From positions 1-28,521 of the IMG/VR virus record IMGVR_UViG_3300000116_000143: a DNA stretch of 28,521 nt, one strand, 5' to 3'. Position numbers and translations under genes: made by a program. How positions within the stretch are numbered: the stretch's first letter is position 1; each line of letters opens with the position of its first letter. Source of the DNA: a virus. This document shows positions 1 to 7,416 of the stretch, piece by piece. The notes beneath the pieces were generated by a model, which saw only the letters and a list, made by a program, of their open reading frames with translations, did not search any database and had not been told where the DNA came from.

Positions 1-2
1 TA

Positions 3-551
3 CTTAGAGAAGATATTCACACCAGAAATCAAGTTGCTGCGGGACTTGCAACAAGACCTCAGGCAAAGACTTTCATCTACGCTTTCCTCTACGGAGCAGG
101 TGACGCAAAGATTGGAAGCATCGTCGGAGGAACTGCAAGAGATGGCAGTGAGCTTAGGGGGCGCTTTCTACGAAATACACCTGCTCTTGAAACTCTACGA
201 GAACGAGTTGGACAAGCGTCTAGGAAAGGCTTCCTCGTCGGGATCGACGGACGTAAGCTCTGGGTCAGATCAGAACATAGTGCACTAAACACATTGCTAC
301 AGGCCGCTGGTGCTATCATTATGAAGAGGGCTTTGGTTCTCCTAGATGACTACGCAACTCAGCACAAGATTGACTACAGATTCGTAGGGAACGTACACGA
401 TGAAATACAAACGGAGGTTGTCACAGAACAAGCAGAGAAGTTTGGTTGGCTCGCAGTTGAGTGTATCAAGGCGTCGGGTCTATCATTCGACCTCAGGTGC
501 CCACTCGACGGAGAGTATAAAGTTGGATCAACTTGGTCGGACACACACTGA
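3..551 (+). CDS. DNA polymerase, family A (T7 gp5-like), 3' part only
   Basis: This is the C-terminal part of a replicative DNA polymerase; the gene enters from the left edge, so its exonuclease domain and start are outside the window. The frame is open from base 3 and ends with TGA at 549-551. It shows polymerase motif B as RPQAKTFIYAFLYGAG (bases 54-101), almost identical to the T7 gp5 O-helix, with the conserved Lys (66-68) and a Tyr at the T7 Tyr526 position (78-80). Motif C is VHDEIQ (393-410), carrying the catalytic Asp. The phrases DGRK and ALNTLLQ.AGA also match T7 gp5, and the protein ends in a T7-like way. It heads a + strand group of nucleases and RNR, consistent with a replication operon. 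Whether it uses host thioredoxin as a processivity factor cannot be judged, because the thumb is missing. Confidence 0.96.
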   Translation, partial: LREDIHTRNQVAAGLATRPQAKTFIYAFLYGAGDAKIGSIVGGTARDGSELRGRFLRNTPALETLRERVGQASRKGFLVGIDGRKLWVRSEHSALNTLLQAAGAIIMKRALVLLDDYATQHKIDYRFVGNVHDEIQTEVVTEQAEKFGWLAVECIKASGLSFDLRCPLDGEYKVGSTWSDTH

Positions 552-561
552 GGAGATAGGG

Positions 562-1029
562 ATGATTTACGAGAAAGTATCTGGAAAGTATTACAAAGAT
601 AACCCCTTAACTAAAAAGCAGGCAAATGACGGTCAGATGTACGTTAACGGGAAGTATATCAGTATTTCGCACCCCCTACACAAACCCGGACGCTACAAGA
701 CGTTTACAGATGCAGCTTTTGACAGTCTAGCGAAGTACGAAATGAGCAAAGAAGGACAGGTGTACATCATTACTAACCCTAACTTCCCTGAGTGGATTAA
801 AGTAGGCATGGCGATAGACTCAGAAGACAGACTCAACGGTTACCAAACGTCTTCACCCTTTCGCGATTACTCTTTGTTCACAAGCTGGTCTGTGTCTGAT
901 CGACGATCTGCTGAGTCAGAGGCCCACTCTCTACTGGAGAAATCTTTTGACCGCAGAGGCGAGTGGTTCAAGTGCACACCAGAGCAGGCACAAGACGCTG
1001 TGGCTGAACTCATGGAGAACCATGAATGA
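562..1029 (+). CDS. GIY-YIG nuclease domain protein (T5orf172 type)
   Basis: This is a 155-aa protein. The start at 562 is chosen because AGGAG (551-555) lies 6 bases upstream and directly overlaps the polymerase stop; the open frame extends further left, but that part runs inside the polymerase gene. Residues about 65-150 look like the T5orf172/MUG113 branch of the GIY-YIG nuclease superfamily: GQVYIIT (65-71) stands for GIY, WIKVG (78-82) for YIG, then Arg90, a Glu in the SAESEAH segment, and a terminal GEWF. The N-terminal 60 residues match nothing I recognise. It sits between the polymerase and the exonuclease, where T7 carries the small gene 5.3, a site often occupied by free-standing homing endonucleases. 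A homing role is inference; it could equally be a repair or host-DNA degrading nuclease. The stop overlaps the next start (ATGA, 1026-1029). Confidence 0.82.
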   Translation: MIYEKVSGKYYKDNPLTKKQANDGQMYVNGKYISISHPLHKPGRYKTFTDAAFDSLAKYEMSKEGQVYIITNPNFPEWIKVGMAIDSEDRLNGYQTSSPFRDYSLFTSWSVSDRRSAESEAHSLLEKSFDRRGEWFKCTPEQAQDAVAELMENHE

Positions 1030-1883
1030 ACAAAATATACTCGCTGGTAGAGGACATATACAAAGTAGTCGCTACCAAAGAAGTACCAGAGGACGTGGAC
1101 CTGTACGAAGAGATAGACCGCTTTGGTGAGAACTGTAAGAAACTCATGTCAAACTTGTTTACAGAGAAGCGAGACGGTCGTAAGTTACGCATGTCTAACA
1201 TTGGGCGTGATGATCGCTACCTCTGGAACGCTGTGAATAACTCTGACGTACAGGAGGATATGACTCCTAACACGTATGTCAAGTTTATGTACGGGCATCT
1301 GATTGAGGAGATGCTGCTGTTTCTCACTAGGCTCTCAGGACACGAGGTGACAGATGAACAAAAGCAGTGTGAAGTTGCAGGTATCAAAGGCTCTATGGAC
1401 TGCAAAATTGATGGTGTTGTCACTGATGTTAAAAGCACTTCCACTTTTGGGTTTAAAAAATTCAAAGACGGAAGTCTCGCTTTTGATGACCCGTTTGGGT
1501 ACGTTGCTCAAATTAAGGGCTATGCACATTCAGAGGGAGAAACCAAGTTTGGTTGGTTAGCTATGGACAAACAGAACGGACATCTAACTTATCTAATGTA
1601 CGACTCTGATGACACACAGGCTCCTGTACACGCTAAGATTGGCTACGACATAGAGGAGCATATAGAACGCGTAAAAAAGCTAGTAGAGCAACCAGAGTGG
1701 CCAGAGGTGTGTCACGAGGTCGTTCCAGACGGAAAAAGTGGCAACCAAAAGTTAGCAGTGGGTTGCTCTTATTGCCAGTACAAGCGCGTATGTTGGTCAG
1801 GTCTGCGTACTTTCTTGTACTCAAGTGGTCCAAGGTATTTAACAGAGGTGGTCAATGAGCCGAAAGTCCAAGAAGTATCCTAA
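1026..1883 (+). CDS. PD-(D/E)XK exonuclease, Cas4/AddB-like
   Basis: This 285-aa nuclease probably degrades or recombines DNA during phage replication, at the position where T7 has the gp6 exonuclease. Visible motifs are GHLIEE (90-95), GSMD with Asp125, the core TDVK (Asp134, Lys136), and QIKGY (Gln162, Tyr166). These are the order and spacing of RecB/Cas4-type PD-(D/E)XK nucleases. Near the C-terminus Cys247, Cys250 and Cys256 form CxxCx5C, the spacing of the Fe-S cluster ligands in Cas4 and AddB; Cys37 could be the fourth ligand. The cluster itself is inferred. The start has GGAG 8 bases upstream, and the ATGA overlap with the GIY-YIG gene suggests coupled translation. It overlaps the following endonuclease gene by 29 bases. 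Confidence 0.85.
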   Translation: MNKIYSLVEDIYKVVATKEVPEDVDLYEEIDRFGENCKKLMSNLFTEKRDGRKLRMSNIGRDDRYLWNAVNNSDVQEDMTPNTYVKFMYGHLIEEMLLFLTRLSGHEVTDEQKQCEVAGIKGSMDCKIDGVVTDVKSTSTFGFKKFKDGSLAFDDPFGYVAQIKGYAHSEGETKFGWLAMDKQNGHLTYLMYDSDDTQAPVHAKIGYDIEEHIERVKKLVEQPEWPEVCHEVVPDGKSGNQKLAVGCSYCQYKRVCWSGLRTFLYSSGPRYLTEVVNEPKVQEVS

Positions 1884-2262
1884 TGAATTTAGATCAGGGT
1901 TTGAATATGACGTATCGAAGCAGCTACAACCATACGGCTTTAGCTATGAGCCGTTCCAAGTCCCGTACAGGATTGAACGTAAGTACACACCAGACTTTGT
2001 GTACGAGAGGAACGACCATCAGTACCTCATTGAGTGCAAAGGGTACTTCAGAGCGGGAGACACCCAGAAGTATCGCTCAGTCTCTAACTGCCTTGGAAGC
2101 AATCAAGAACTTATCTTCATACTTATGAAGCCTAACCAAAAAGTAAGCAAAAGTACTAAGAATACAATGGCTCAATGGTGTGACAAACACGAGATTCTAT
2201 GGTATACTATAGACACACTAAAGGAATTAGTTGATTATGTCACTGACACTAGAAGAAATTAA
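1855..2262 (+). CDS. Endonuclease I, Holliday junction resolvase (T7 gp3-like)
   Basis: This 135-aa protein belongs to the T7 endonuclease I family, which as a dimer cuts four-way junctions and branched DNA, resolving replication intermediates before packaging and helping to break down host DNA. The family's catalytic set is visible: Glu17 in FRSGFE, Asp47 in YTPDF, and Glu60 and Lys62 in IECKG (compare Glu20, Asp55, Glu65 and Lys67 in T7). The phrase FRSG.E..VSKQL is also shared with T7 gp3. Its length is close to T7's 149 aa. It starts inside the exonuclease gene with GAGGTGG upstream. A promoter-like sequence lies near its 3' end (2180-2208), and the next gene starts within its last codons. 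Confidence 0.95.
   Translation: MSRKSKKYPNEFRSGFEYDVSKQLQPYGFSYEPFQVPYRIERKYTPDFVYERNDHQYLIECKGYFRAGDTQKYRSVSNCLGSNQELIFILMKPNQKVSKSTKNTMAQWCDKHEILWYTIDTLKELVDYVTDTRRN
2180..2208 (+). promoter_or_regulatory. Candidate sigma-70 promoter inside endonuclease I gene
   Basis: GTGACA (2180-2185), a 17-base spacer, then TATACT (2203-2208), preceded by TG one base upstream (extended -10). Each hexamer differs from consensus at one position. The segment ATGGTATA(C/A)T resembles the -10 region of the two late promoters on the other strand. It would drive the three small genes and RNR. It lies in coding sequence, so chance cannot be excluded. Confidence 0.4.
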
Positions 2263-2413
2263 GGAGAAGATTTTGCATTTGTATGACCCTGACGACCTAC
2301 TAGAGGCGTTACAAATTTCATCTGAGGAAATACTAGATAGATTTGAGGACAAACTACTACGTAAGCTGGATCAGTTTACAGAGGAGTTAGAAGAGGAAGT
2401 CTACGATGCGTAA
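2237..2413 (+). CDS. Small acidic conserved-type phage protein, unknown function
   Basis: This is a 58-aa protein rich in Glu, Asp and Leu, predicted almost wholly helical, with a LYDPDDLLEAL segment followed by ISSEEILDRFEDKL. Similar short proteins occur beside replication genes in other T7-like aquatic phages, but I know no function. ATG 2237 is chosen; a TTG at 2231 in the same frame has AAGGA at a tighter spacing (2221-2225) and would add two residues. The gene starts inside the end of endonuclease I and overlaps the start of the next gene by 8 bases, so it is part of the same operon. The acidic helical character would fit a protein-binding regulator, but that is speculation. Confidence 0.75.
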   Translation: MSLTLEEIKEKILHLYDPDDLLEALQISSEEILDRFEDKLLRKLDQFTEELEEEVYDA

Positions 2414-2780
2414 CGAATGGACTTACTACACAAACTGCGAGATCCGTAGGCAGGTGTGTGAAGAGTCTGGAGTACCTCTTGAGGATTGTAGAAAGAAATT
2501 TAAGGAGTGTAAAGAAATGTCCATAGATGAAGCTAAGCCGCATGAGTGGGACAGAGTAGCTAAGAAGATGCACGACCCAGTAGCACAACCAGATCACTAC
2601 AACAAGGGAGCCATAGAAGCAATTGAAGCTATCAAGGCATCTATGCACCCTCAGGAGTACAAAGGTTACCTCAAGGGTAACTGCCTGAAGTACCTCTGGC
2701 GCTACGAGTACAAGAATGGAAAAGAGGACCTTAAGAAAGCACAGGTCTACCTCAATTGGTTAGTGGAGGAGTTATCGTAA
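2406..2780 (+). CDS. DUF3310-domain protein (T7 gp1.7-related)
   Basis: The second half of this 124-aa protein carries the DUF3310 signature: QPDHYNKGAIEAIEAI (about residues 60-75), then YLKGNCLKYLWRYEYKNG (about 86-103) and a helical end with DLKKAQVYL. The same domain is present in T7 gp1.7, described as a nucleotide (dTMP/dGMP) kinase, so a role in nucleotide supply is plausible next to RNR. The N-terminal 55 residues are charged and contain three Cys (NCEIRRQVC, LEDC) that might bind a metal; this is only an observation. GAGGAA lies 7 bases upstream of ATG 2406. The stop TAA overlaps the next ATG as TAATG. Confidence 0.83.
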   Translation: MRNEWTYYTNCEIRRQVCEESGVPLEDCRKKFKECKEMSIDEAKPHEWDRVAKKMHDPVAQPDHYNKGAIEAIEAIKASMHPQEYKGYLKGNCLKYLWRYEYKNGKEDLKKAQVYLNWLVEELS

Positions 2781-3040
2781 TGAAAGTAGTTGAAGGTAAC
2801 TTTGGCAAGGGTGGTACAGAAGAAGACTCTATTACAACCACAGAGTTTCTCACGGCCTTTGCAACCAAAGCCGCACTGATGGAAGAGGAGGACAGGAGTC
2901 CTAAAGTAGTAGTAGTAATGTACGAGGACGGGGAGATGTTTGAAGTAGCCTCTAACGAGCAGTACCCTGACGGTGTACACATGCTACTACAGTTAGCGTC
3001 ACAAGCCATATTAAACGAGACACTAGGAGTAACAGAATAG
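2780..3040 (+). CDS. Hypothetical protein, unknown function
   Basis: This is an 86-aa acidic protein that I do not recognise. ATG 2780 is chosen because it overlaps the upstream stop (TAATG) and has GGAGG 9 bases upstream; an in-frame ATG at 2756 would lie inside the DUF3310 gene. The sequence shows a beta-like stretch KVVVVMYEDGEMFEVAS (about residues 42-58) and a helical C-terminus. No cysteines, signal peptide or membrane segment are seen. It ends exactly one base before the RNR start, so its translation is probably coupled with RNR, but there is no sequence basis for a role in nucleotide reduction. Confidence 0.72.
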   Translation: MKVVEGNFGKGGTEEDSITTTEFLTAFATKAALMEEEDRSPKVVVVMYEDGEMFEVASNEQYPDGVHMLLQLASQAILNETLGVTE

Positions 3041-4912
3041 ATGGACGCATATCAACAATACATACACAAGTCACGCTACGCACGTTACCTACCAGAAGAA
3101 CAACGACGTGAGACTTGGGAAGAGACAGTTAATCGTTATGTTAACTACTGGGTAGACAAAGCAGACCTAAATGACTTTGAAGTCTCTGATATCTTCAAGG
3201 CTATACATGATCTAGACGTTATGCCCAGCATGAGAGCGTTGATGACCGCAGGGGAAGCCTTAGACCGTGACAACGTAGCAGGGTTTAACTGTAGCTACCT
3301 ACCCATTGACCACCCTAAGGCCTTTGATGAGATGATGTACGTACTCATGTGTGGCACAGGAGTGGGTTACTCAGTAGAACGCCAGTACGTATCTAAGTTG
3401 CCAGAGGTTGCAGAGGAGTTTCATGGAACAGACACAGTTATTAATGTTGACGATTCAAAGGTCGGATGGGCGAAATCGTTTAGGGAACTGGTATCACTGC
3501 TGTATTCAGGTCAAATTCCCCAGTGGGACGTTAGCAGAGTACGACCTGCGGGTTCCGCACTTAAAACTTTCGGAGGTCGTGCAAGTGGTCCAGAACCTCT
3601 CGTTGACCTCTTCAAGTTCACAGTCGAAATCTTTCAAGAAGCTGCTGGAAGAAAACTTACATCCATTGAATGCCACGATCTTTGCTGTAAGATAGCATCG
3701 TGTATTGTGGTCGGAGGAGTCAGACGTAGCGCCCTTATCTCACTCTCTAACTTAACTGACGATCGCTTACGTCGTGCTAAGACAGGACAGTGGTGGGTGG
3801 ATAGTCCACACAGGGGTCTAGCTAACAACTCTGCTTGCTACACAGAGAAGCCTGACTTTGAGGCTTATCTTAATGAGTGGACTAGTTTGTACGAGTCACG
3901 CTCTGGTGAACGTGGTATGTTCTCTCGTGTCGCTAGTCAGAAACAAGCGGCTAAAAACGGTAGGCGTGACCCTGACCACGAGTTTGGAACTAACCCATGT
4001 TCTGAGATCATCCTCAGGCCTAACCAGTTCTGCAACCTGTCAGAAGTCGTAGTAAGACCTCAGGACACCTTAGCCACCTTGAAGCACAAGGTACGCATTG
4101 CGGCTATCCTAGGTACGCTACAGGCTACGCTAACTGACTTTAGGTACTTACGTAAGATATGGAAGACTAACACTGAGGAAGAGGCGTTACTAGGGGTGTC
4201 ACTGACAGGCATCATGGACCATCCACTACTATCAGGCCGAGGTGACAATGCAAAGCTTAAGAAGTGGCTCACAGAGATGCGAGAGGAATCAATTGAGACT
4301 AACAAGCGGTGGGCTGAGAGACTTAACATTAGTCCCTCTACAGCAATTACTGCGATTAAGCCTAGCGGTACTGTTAGTCAGTTGGTCGATAGTGCTAGTG
4401 GGTGCCATCCTCGTTTTAGCCCACAGTATATTCGACGGGTTCGTGCAGACGCTCGTGACCCTCTCTGTGTGGTCTTAGAGGCCGCTGGTGTGCCTGTGGA
4501 GGACGATGTGATGAACCCTAGTACCAAGGTGTTCAGCTTCCCTATCGCCTCACCAGAGGGCGCTGTGACAGCCTCAGACATGGGTGCAATAGAGCAACTA
4601 GAGTTGTGGGAGATGTATCAGGACTACTGGTGTGAACACAAGCCGTCTATGACTTGCTACTATCGTGACCACGAGTTTCTAGAGGTAGGCCAGTGGTTAT
4701 ACAACAAGTTTGACAAGGTATCAGGGATCTCTTTCCTGCCTTACTCAGACCATACGTACCAACAGGCACCTTATGAGCCGGTAGACAAGGCTACCCTCAA
4801 GTCACTCAAGAAGGACTTCCCTACTGAAATCAACTGGGACATCAATGAGGAGTCTGATATGACTGAAGGTAGCCAGCAGTTAGCTTGCACAGGTAACAAC
4901 TGTGAAATCTAA
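3041..4912 (+). CDS. Ribonucleoside-triphosphate reductase, adenosylcobalamin-dependent (class II, monomeric)
   Basis: This 623-aa enzyme reduces ribonucleoside triphosphates to deoxy forms using adenosylcobalamin, feeding phage DNA synthesis. The full cysteine set of Lactobacillus RTPR is present: Cys84 (NCSY; Cys119 there), Cys320 in NPCSEI with Glu322 (thiyl-radical Cys408 and Glu410), Cys331 (Cys419, same 11-residue spacing), and the C-terminal shuttle pair Cys616 and Cys621 in CTGNNCEI (Cys731/736, same spacing). GTGVGYS and RPAGSALKTFGGR are further family phrases. It is about 115 residues shorter than the Lactobacillus enzyme, mostly before the radical cysteine, as in other phage forms, and I see no ATP-cone. 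It depends on host or environmental cobalamin. AGGAG lies 11 bases upstream. The stop codon overlaps that of the converging gene at 4909-4911. Confidence 0.96.
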   Translation: MDAYQQYIHKSRYARYLPEEQRRETWEETVNRYVNYWVDKADLNDFEVSDIFKAIHDLDVMPSMRALMTAGEALDRDNVAGFNCSYLPIDHPKAFDEMMYVLMCGTGVGYSVERQYVSKLPEVAEEFHGTDTVINVDDSKVGWAKSFRELVSLLYSGQIPQWDVSRVRPAGSALKTFGGRASGPEPLVDLFKFTVEIFQEAAGRKLTSIECHDLCCKIASCIVVGGVRRSALISLSNLTDDRLRRAKTGQWWVDSPHRGLANNSACYTEKPDFEAYLNEWTSLYESRSGERGMFSRVASQKQAAKNGRRDPDHEFGTNPCSEIILRPNQFCNLSEVVVRPQDTLATLKHKVRIAAILGTLQATLTDFRYLRKIWKTNTEEEALLGVSLTGIMDHPLLSGRGDNAKLKKWLTEMREESIETNKRWAERLNISPSTAITAIKPSGTVSQLVDSASGCHPRFSPQYIRRVRADARDPLCVVLEAAGVPVEDDVMNPSTKVFSFPIASPEGAVTASDMGAIEQLELWEMYQDYWCEHKPSMTCYYRDHEFLEVGQWLYNKFDKVSGISFLPYSDHTYQQAPYEPVDKATLKSLKKDFPTEINWDINEESDMTEGSQQLACTGNNCEI

Positions 4913-5091
4913 GACATAAAGAAGATAGAGTAACCTCTGTCGTTACCACCTACGTCCTCTGGCTTCTCTTTAGGGTCATGGGACGTGGGTATTCCCTCCT
5001 TCTGCATCTTCTTGATGCGTTCCTTAGACTTCTGACACATACTGTGGTAGTCCAAAGATGTGTAGCTTACTGTGTGTTTATCGTCATTCAT
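4909..5091 (-). CDS. Small hypothetical protein at the convergent junction
   Basis: This is a 60-aa charged protein (many Lys, Asp and Glu; two Gly-Gly/Asp motifs near the end), last gene of the - strand late operon. It is kept as real because its ATG (5091) overlaps the stop of the large upstream gene, GGAGG lies about 5 bases before it, and it fills the gap between the operons exactly. Its stop TAG (4909-4911) shares bases with the RNR stop TAA (4910-4912) on the other strand. I do not recognise it and see no membrane segment or metal site (a single Cys). Confidence 0.62.
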   Translation of the reverse strand: MNDDKHTVSYTSLDYHSMCQKSKERIKKMQKEGIPTSHDPKEKPEDVGGNDRGYSIFFMS

Positions 5092-7409
5092 TATTGTCCT
5101 CCCGTCATCATACCCGTCCTGCCAATACTTCTAGCAAGAATGTCTGCTGTTCGTCCTGTGGCGTCTGCTTGTAAAAACCTTTGAGTAGCCATTTGTGGGC
5201 CTGTTTGTCCTGCAACAATTCTCTGCGCCGCTGGTGTAGCCATTGCTTTTCCTAAAGCACCGCCCGTAGCTAAAGAAGCCGCTTGAAATCCTGTACCAAC
5301 TGTTGCCCCCAAAATACCAGTGGCGGCTAAAGTATGGAACCAGCTAGGATTCTGAGGGCTTCTCAGTTGTTTTAGCTCATCTAACTGAGATCCAAGCTGC
5401 TTTATTTCAGCTTCCTTTGCATTTTTCAGTGTTGTCTGTCTAGCAATATCTTCTGCAAACTGTGGATTATTTCTTAATTTAGCTTTTTTAGATGCAATGT
5501 CTGCGTCAATGTTTTTAAGTTGTGTTTGAAGTTTATTTGAGTGTTCTTGAATCGTTTTTTCAACTAGATTTGCTCTAGCTTTAGCTAAATTTGCTGCTCT
5601 TTTTGCTATAGATTTTTCTGCCGTTTTTAGGTTTGTTTCTAAAACGTGAGCCTGCTTTACTAAAGGCCCTGTACCATAGCGTTTGTCTAGGTTGTTGTTA
5701 GATGAAGCCGCGTTAATCCAATCGCTTTCGTCAAACACCCCACGCTTAGTAGGATCTTTTCTAGTATTTTCAACAGCATCCCTTAAAATTACAGTGCTTT
5801 TCCAGTTTCCTGCTTCTTTTTCAAACGCTTTCTTCTGGCTTGTAGTAAGTTGCTTTTTAATTATATCGTCAATTTTGCCTTGAGCCATATAATAGGCTTT
5901 TCGCATTTGGGGATCTCCAGCATTAGAAGCTATAGTTCCTAATCTACTGCGTATAGTAGAAAGAATATCACCATCTATCCTGCTGCTGGCGTCTTTAAAA
6001 GAGTTTACACTGTTTATAGCACTCATTACGTTTGTCTTAAACGCCCCCATATCAGGAAGCAAAACTTTAAATACTGGGTCGTTAGAAATACCTTTAGCTA
6101 AGTCTGCTTCAAACTCATTTTTTAAAACCCTAATTTTTTTACCCTTAATCATAGAATAACCTTTGTCACTCCATAAATTGTCTAATGCTCGCACACGCTG
6201 ACCAACATCTTCAATGGATAAGACTTTTTGTATGTCATCAATAGAAGCTTTAGCAGGCATTGCACTAGAAAAGGCTTGATTTCTGAAGTCAAAGCGTCTA
6301 GCATTTAACAACTTACTTACTGTAGATGTTGCTTTTCCTGCTATTTCAGTTGCTTTTCCACTCTTTAACAGTTTTAGCTTTTCTTGTAGCGGTAAAATTG
6401 TGTCCGCAGATTCTTTGTTTTTAGCATCTTTTAATCTTTTAGCATCTGCTTTAAAAGCGGCTGACGCATCACTCATAGCATCTTTTTGTTCTTGGATTTT
6501 AACTTTAAGGTTTTCATCCATTTTTTTAGACATGACTTTTTGAGCATCTAAAAACTTTTCAGCTTTTCCTACTATCTTTTCTTCTTGGCCTCTTACAATA
6601 CCCTTTCCTCCAAAAGACGGGGCAACAATGTCTCTGTAAAACGTGTGCACAGCACCCTCAATACCGTCTGGTTTACTGGCGGCAAGCGTAATAGGCACAA
6701 AGTCACCTGCGTCGTCTATTAAGTCGCCTTCAACGTTTCTACGTGTAAAGGCGCTAACACCTCTACCAGCGACATTCATTCCACCCCGCAAAACACCGTA
6801 ACCTACTAGACCAGCACCAGCGCCTTGAGCAGCACCCTCAAGCCTCTCGCCTTCTTTAGACTCTCCAGCACCGTATATTGCGCCTTCAGCGGCGACTCTG
6901 CCTCCGGTTGACGCAGCCCGTGTTGCCTGTGCTGCTCTACCAACCATCCCCGCTCTTGCCGCTATGTTTACGCCGGGAATAAAGTTTACAGGAGATGCCA
7001 CAGACCCAGCAATATCTGCTGTCATGTACGCTCCCGGCTGTCTTTGTTTAAATTCTGATTGCCTTTGATCGTACTCTGTCCTTAATCTTTTGTAAATATC
7101 TTCAGAACTTTCGTCTGAATACAAGGACTCGCTTTGAGACTGTACCCATAATTGCATATCGTCGCCCCAGCCTAAAGCCATGCTGGAGAAAAAACGTTCG
7201 GAAGCAGCGAGAGAGTCCTCAGATGACCAAGCAGTTTTTTCTACTTTGAGTTGTTCTATTGTTTTAGAGTCAGTTTGTCTAGCGTTTTCTAATTCTTGCA
7301 AAATCCTTTGTTTTTCTTCTTCAGTTATTGAAGAAGCAGGATCTCCGCTAGAAACATCACCTACGTTTTGATTTTGTCTTCGCAATGAATTTAAAATTAA
7401 ATCAGACAT
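5091..7409 (-). CDS. Large virion protein, probable internal/ejection protein
   Basis: This 772-aa protein sits at the distal end of the structural operon, where T7-like phages place proteins ejected into the host with the DNA. Residues about 30-130 are charged and helical. A Gly/Ala-rich stretch follows (about 130-215, with PVNFIPGVNIAARAG and GAGAGLVGYGVLRGG) that could insert in membranes. Then comes a long helical, Lys/Ala-rich region with coiled-coil character (about 270-700) and a hydrophobic Gly/Ala patch near the C-terminus (ATGILGATVGTGFQAA). I see no lysozyme or transglycosylase motif of the T7 gp16 kind. GAGG lies 5 bases upstream of ATG. The gene looks AT-richer than the capsid gene. 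Function is inferred from position and composition. Confidence 0.8.
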   Translation of the reverse strand: MSDLILNSLRRQNQNVGDVSSGDPASSITEEEKQRILQELENARQTDSKTIEQLKVEKTAWSSEDSLAASERFFSSMALGWGDDMQLWVQSQSESLYSDESSEDIYKRLRTEYDQRQSEFKQRQPGAYMTADIAGSVASPVNFIPGVNIAARAGMVGRAAQATRAASTGGRVAAEGAIYGAGESKEGERLEGAAQGAGAGLVGYGVLRGGMNVAGRGVSAFTRRNVEGDLIDDAGDFVPITLAASKPDGIEGAVHTFYRDIVAPSFGGKGIVRGQEEKIVGKAEKFLDAQKVMSKKMDENLKVKIQEQKDAMSDASAAFKADAKRLKDAKNKESADTILPLQEKLKLLKSGKATEIAGKATSTVSKLLNARRFDFRNQAFSSAMPAKASIDDIQKVLSIEDVGQRVRALDNLWSDKGYSMIKGKKIRVLKNEFEADLAKGISNDPVFKVLLPDMGAFKTNVMSAINSVNSFKDASSRIDGDILSTIRSRLGTIASNAGDPQMRKAYYMAQGKIDDIIKKQLTTSQKKAFEKEAGNWKSTVILRDAVENTRKDPTKRGVFDESDWINAASSNNNLDKRYGTGPLVKQAHVLETNLKTAEKSIAKRAANLAKARANLVEKTIQEHSNKLQTQLKNIDADIASKKAKLRNNPQFAEDIARQTTLKNAKEAEIKQLGSQLDELKQLRSPQNPSWFHTLAATGILGATVGTGFQAASLATGGALGKAMATPAAQRIVAGQTGPQMATQRFLQADATGRTADILARSIGRTGMMTGGQ

Positions 7410-7416
7410 TTTAACC

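Noticed and set aside
34-288. 84-codon + strand frame at the left edge
   Set aside because: The overlapping frame (from base 3) encodes T7-type polymerase motif B and continues into motif C; this frame is its shadow.
3-1029. Polymerase split by the GIY-YIG gene as an intron or insertion
   Set aside because: The polymerase runs without break to a T7-like C-terminus, and the nuclease begins after its stop with its own ribosome site.
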